Made by a program: the position numbers and the translations under genes
Source of the DNA: Nannochloropsis oceanica
Taxonomy: Eukaryota > Sar > Eustigmatophyceae > Eustigmatales > Monodopsidaceae
Length of the DNA: 64,000 nucleotides
Reading direction: 5' to 3'
NCBI GenBank assembly: GCA_004519485.1
Contig: CP038118.1
Coordinates: 248,001 to 312,000, forward strand
Shown: piece after piece, positions 62,066 through 64,000 of the stretch
Position numbering within the stretch: position 1 is the stretch's first letter
Layout: each line of letters opens with the position of its first letter
The notes under the pieces: generated by a model
The model's input: the letters and a program-made list of their open reading frames with translations, nothing else
Database searches by the model: none
Told to the model about the DNA's origin: nothing

Positions 62066-64000
62066 CGACAGCAGCGGGTGGATCAGAGACGTTGCCTACT
62101 CATTTGATCACGACGGCAGGGACGATGTCTTTGAATCCGACCATAGCTCTCCACCACCAGCAGCAGCAGAACGGCAGCGCCCCCTTCTCGCACCTGATGC
62201 GCGCATTGAACAGTGGAAATGGTGTTACTAACAGTAATAGTAGCAGCAGCAACAACAACAGCAGCAGCAGTAGTGGGTTAGACGGACTGACATACGGTCC
62301 TGGCGGCCTCCCGCTCCTGGTCGCAAATGGGGGAGTAGCAGGCCTGAACGCTCACACAGCCATGCTCCTCCATCAGCATCAACAGCACCTGCAGTTGCAA
62401 CAGCAAAAGATGCCGAAGGGTGGGCGCTCTGCCCACGGCTCGTCGGGAGAAATGAATGGCAGTGATAACTCCTCTCCTACCGGCTTTCCCTCCGCTTCCT
62501 CGTCGTTGTCCTATAAGGATGTAATGGGCCCGCATAATGCCTTTTTCTATGGAGGAGGGGGGTTAGGACGAGGGGGTGAAGGAGGGTTTGGCACCCGTCG
62601 TGGTGGAGGTCGTGATCGGAGCGACAGGCGTAGCTTGGGTGGGATGGGGGGGGGTATGGGGATGGAAAGCAGCAGCAGCAGCAGCAACAATAACAACAAC
62701 AACAACAACATCATCATCAACAACAACAACAACAACAACAACAGCAGCAGCAGCAGCAATGGCGGGTCTGGGATCGGCCTGATGGGGGGAGGAATGGGCC
62801 CAGGGATGGGGGGAGGGATGGGGGCGACAGCGGCGGCTAGCCTGAGTAGTATGTTGGCGGGCTTGGGAGCGCTGGGAGGGAATATGGCGGGGCTTGGTCT
62901 GGAGAGCCTTCTCCTTAATGGCGTGTCGTCGCCGGCGCTGAAGAAGCGTGTAGAGCGCGATCCGGACATCTTGGCTGCCTTGGCCTCAGCTACTCCTTCC
63001 CTGGAAGAGATTCTCAAGAGCTCGACTGTGCACTCTCTTTCTCAAGACCAGGTGGGCTGTCGGTTCCTCCAGTTGAAATTGGACGAGGCAGGGGCGGAGG
63101 CGGCGACGATCATTTTTTCGCAGGCCAAGCCATACATGGCTGAGATGATGACGGACCCGTTCGGGAACTACTTGTTTCAAAAGATATTGGACAAGGCGAA
63201 CGAGAGCCAGCGGTCGATCATCCTGTCCCTGGTGAGGGAGGACTTAGTGGAGGGGGCGTTGAATTTGCATGGCACGAGGTCGGTGCAGCGGATTTTGGAG
63301 GTATGCAAGGGGGTGGATCAGATTGCGACGATAACGAGTGCCCTAAGGCATGACGTGGTGCGGTTGTGCGTGGATGCGAACGGGAACCATGTAATTCAAC
63401 GGGCATTGCAGCATTTGGGCTCCGAGGATCGGACGTTCATCTTTGAGGCGGTCAGCCAGGCGTGTTTGGAAGTGAGCACGCACAGACACGGATGTTGTGT
63501 GATGCAGCGCTGTTTGGATGCAGCGACACCGTTGCAGCGCCGGGCATTGGTGGCTGAAATTGGGCGCAATTGCCTCCAGCTAATGCAGGACCCCTATGGG
63601 AATTATGTCGTGCAGTACGTTCTGGATCGATGTGCATCGGATGAGATTCGGCCGGTGACCTCATGCCCGCTGGGACGGATCGCGTCTCTGTCGGTCCAGA
63701 AGTATAGCAGTAACGTGGTGGAAAAATGCCTGGAGAAGGCATCGGAGGACATCCAATCAGCTTATATCGACGAGATGTGCGGTCCGGGTAATATTAAACA
63801 TTTGATGCAAGACCAGTATGCGAATTACGTGGTACAGCGTGCCTTGTCCGTGGCCACCCACTCGCGAGGCCTTCAACTGGTGGAGGCTGTGAGGCCTCAC
63901 TTGCACGCCATGAGGAACACGGCGGGAGGAAGAAGGATCCTGACAAAGATCACCAAGAGATTTCCCAACGTTGATTTGGGGGCAGATATGTTCTTGACGG
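60310..64000 (+). CDS. Pumilio-family RNA-binding protein (runs off right edge)
   Basis: Cytoplasmic repressor that binds UGUA-type motifs in mRNA 3' UTRs. The frame is open from ATG 60310 to the window end, at least 1230 residues, no intron. The first 870 residues are low complexity: poly-Gln (CAG run at 62023-62061), poly-Asn (AAC runs at 62686-62740), poly-Ser and Gly/Met. Eight PUF repeats span about 895-1215. Their base-reading triplets, repeats 1 to 8, are in VGCRFLQ, GNYLFQ, GTRSVQ, GNHVIQ, GCCVMQ, GNYVVQ, SSNVVE and ANYVVQ. Repeats 2, 4, 6, 7 and 8 match human PUM1 and predict U, U, U, G, U; repeats 1, 3 and 5 keep Cys/Thr plus Gln for A. Expected target UGUANAUA. The stop codon lies beyond the window. 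Confidence 0.95.

Noticed and set aside
1-64000. CRISPR array, bacterial operon, phage or plasmid features
   Set aside because: No regularly spaced identical repeats with unique spacers were seen; introns and eukaryotic gene families show this is nuclear DNA.

Overview
The window is nuclear DNA from a eukaryote, most likely a photosynthetic stramenopile (ochrophyte alga). Evidence: genes have GT-AG introns and long single-exon coding regions. Several proteins start with a signal peptide followed by an aromatic residue at the cleavage point (A|F or A|W), the bipartite plastid presequence of algae with complex red plastids. A short CCCTAA array matches a TTAGGG-type telomere. Coding and intron sequence is full of GGGA/CCCT tracts, read in proteins as Gly-Arg-Glu-Gly or Pro-Ser-Leu-Pro runs; from general memory this recalls Nannochloropsis/Microchloropsis-type eustigmatophytes, but the species is not proven here.

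Layout, left to right. 1-4913 (-): N-terminal 1637 residues of an outer-arm dynein heavy chain, cut by the window edge. 5610-6823 (+): small four-exon protein, perhaps a complex I accessory subunit. 8367-11579 (-): triple-KH RNA-binding protein with a separate first exon. 12554-16391 (+): TBCCD1-like protein in four exons. 17460-20123 (+): CstF-77/Rna14. 20868-23838 (-): peroxisomal acyl-CoA oxidase in four exons ending in AKL, with a decayed extra copy of part of exon 3 inside an intron. 24217-27426 (+): RAP-domain protein, probably plastid. 27427-30647: gene-poor, repeat-rich island with three copies of one repeat family, a fold-back structure, an interstitial telomeric array and an LRR-like gene fragment. 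30648-31979 (+): unknown, probably plastid-targeted membrane protein. 31980-33494: a second repeat-rich gap with a tandem repeat, a possible Copia-type remnant and a tRNA-like element. 33495-34321 (-): U1A/U2B''-type snRNP protein. 36108-41609 (+): 1833-residue low-complexity protein with an Ada3-like region. 42659-43562 (-): TCTP. 44720-46729 (-): mitochondrial FAD-dependent glycerol-3-phosphate dehydrogenase. 48060-48509 (+): weak hypothetical gene. 48921-52859 (+): large unknown low-complexity protein. 53741-56114 (+): secreted or membrane-bound C69 dipeptidase. 56885-58405 (-): plastid GIY-YIG/NFU fusion. 60310-64000 (+): Pumilio protein, cut by the right edge just after its eight repeats.

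The genes are ordinary housekeeping loci rather than a cluster with one shared job, although five act on RNA (KH protein, CstF-77, U1A/U2B'', RAP protein, Pumilio). Two encode peroxisomal or mitochondrial lipid and glycerol metabolism (acyl-CoA oxidase, G3P dehydrogenase). Many neighbours are divergent pairs with short shared upstream regions; the tightest is acyl-CoA oxidase/RAP at 378 bp. The most interesting points are the GIY-YIG/NFU fusion, the fold-back repeat family next to telomeric repeats, the decayed exon duplication, and the RAP protein with its domain in the middle.
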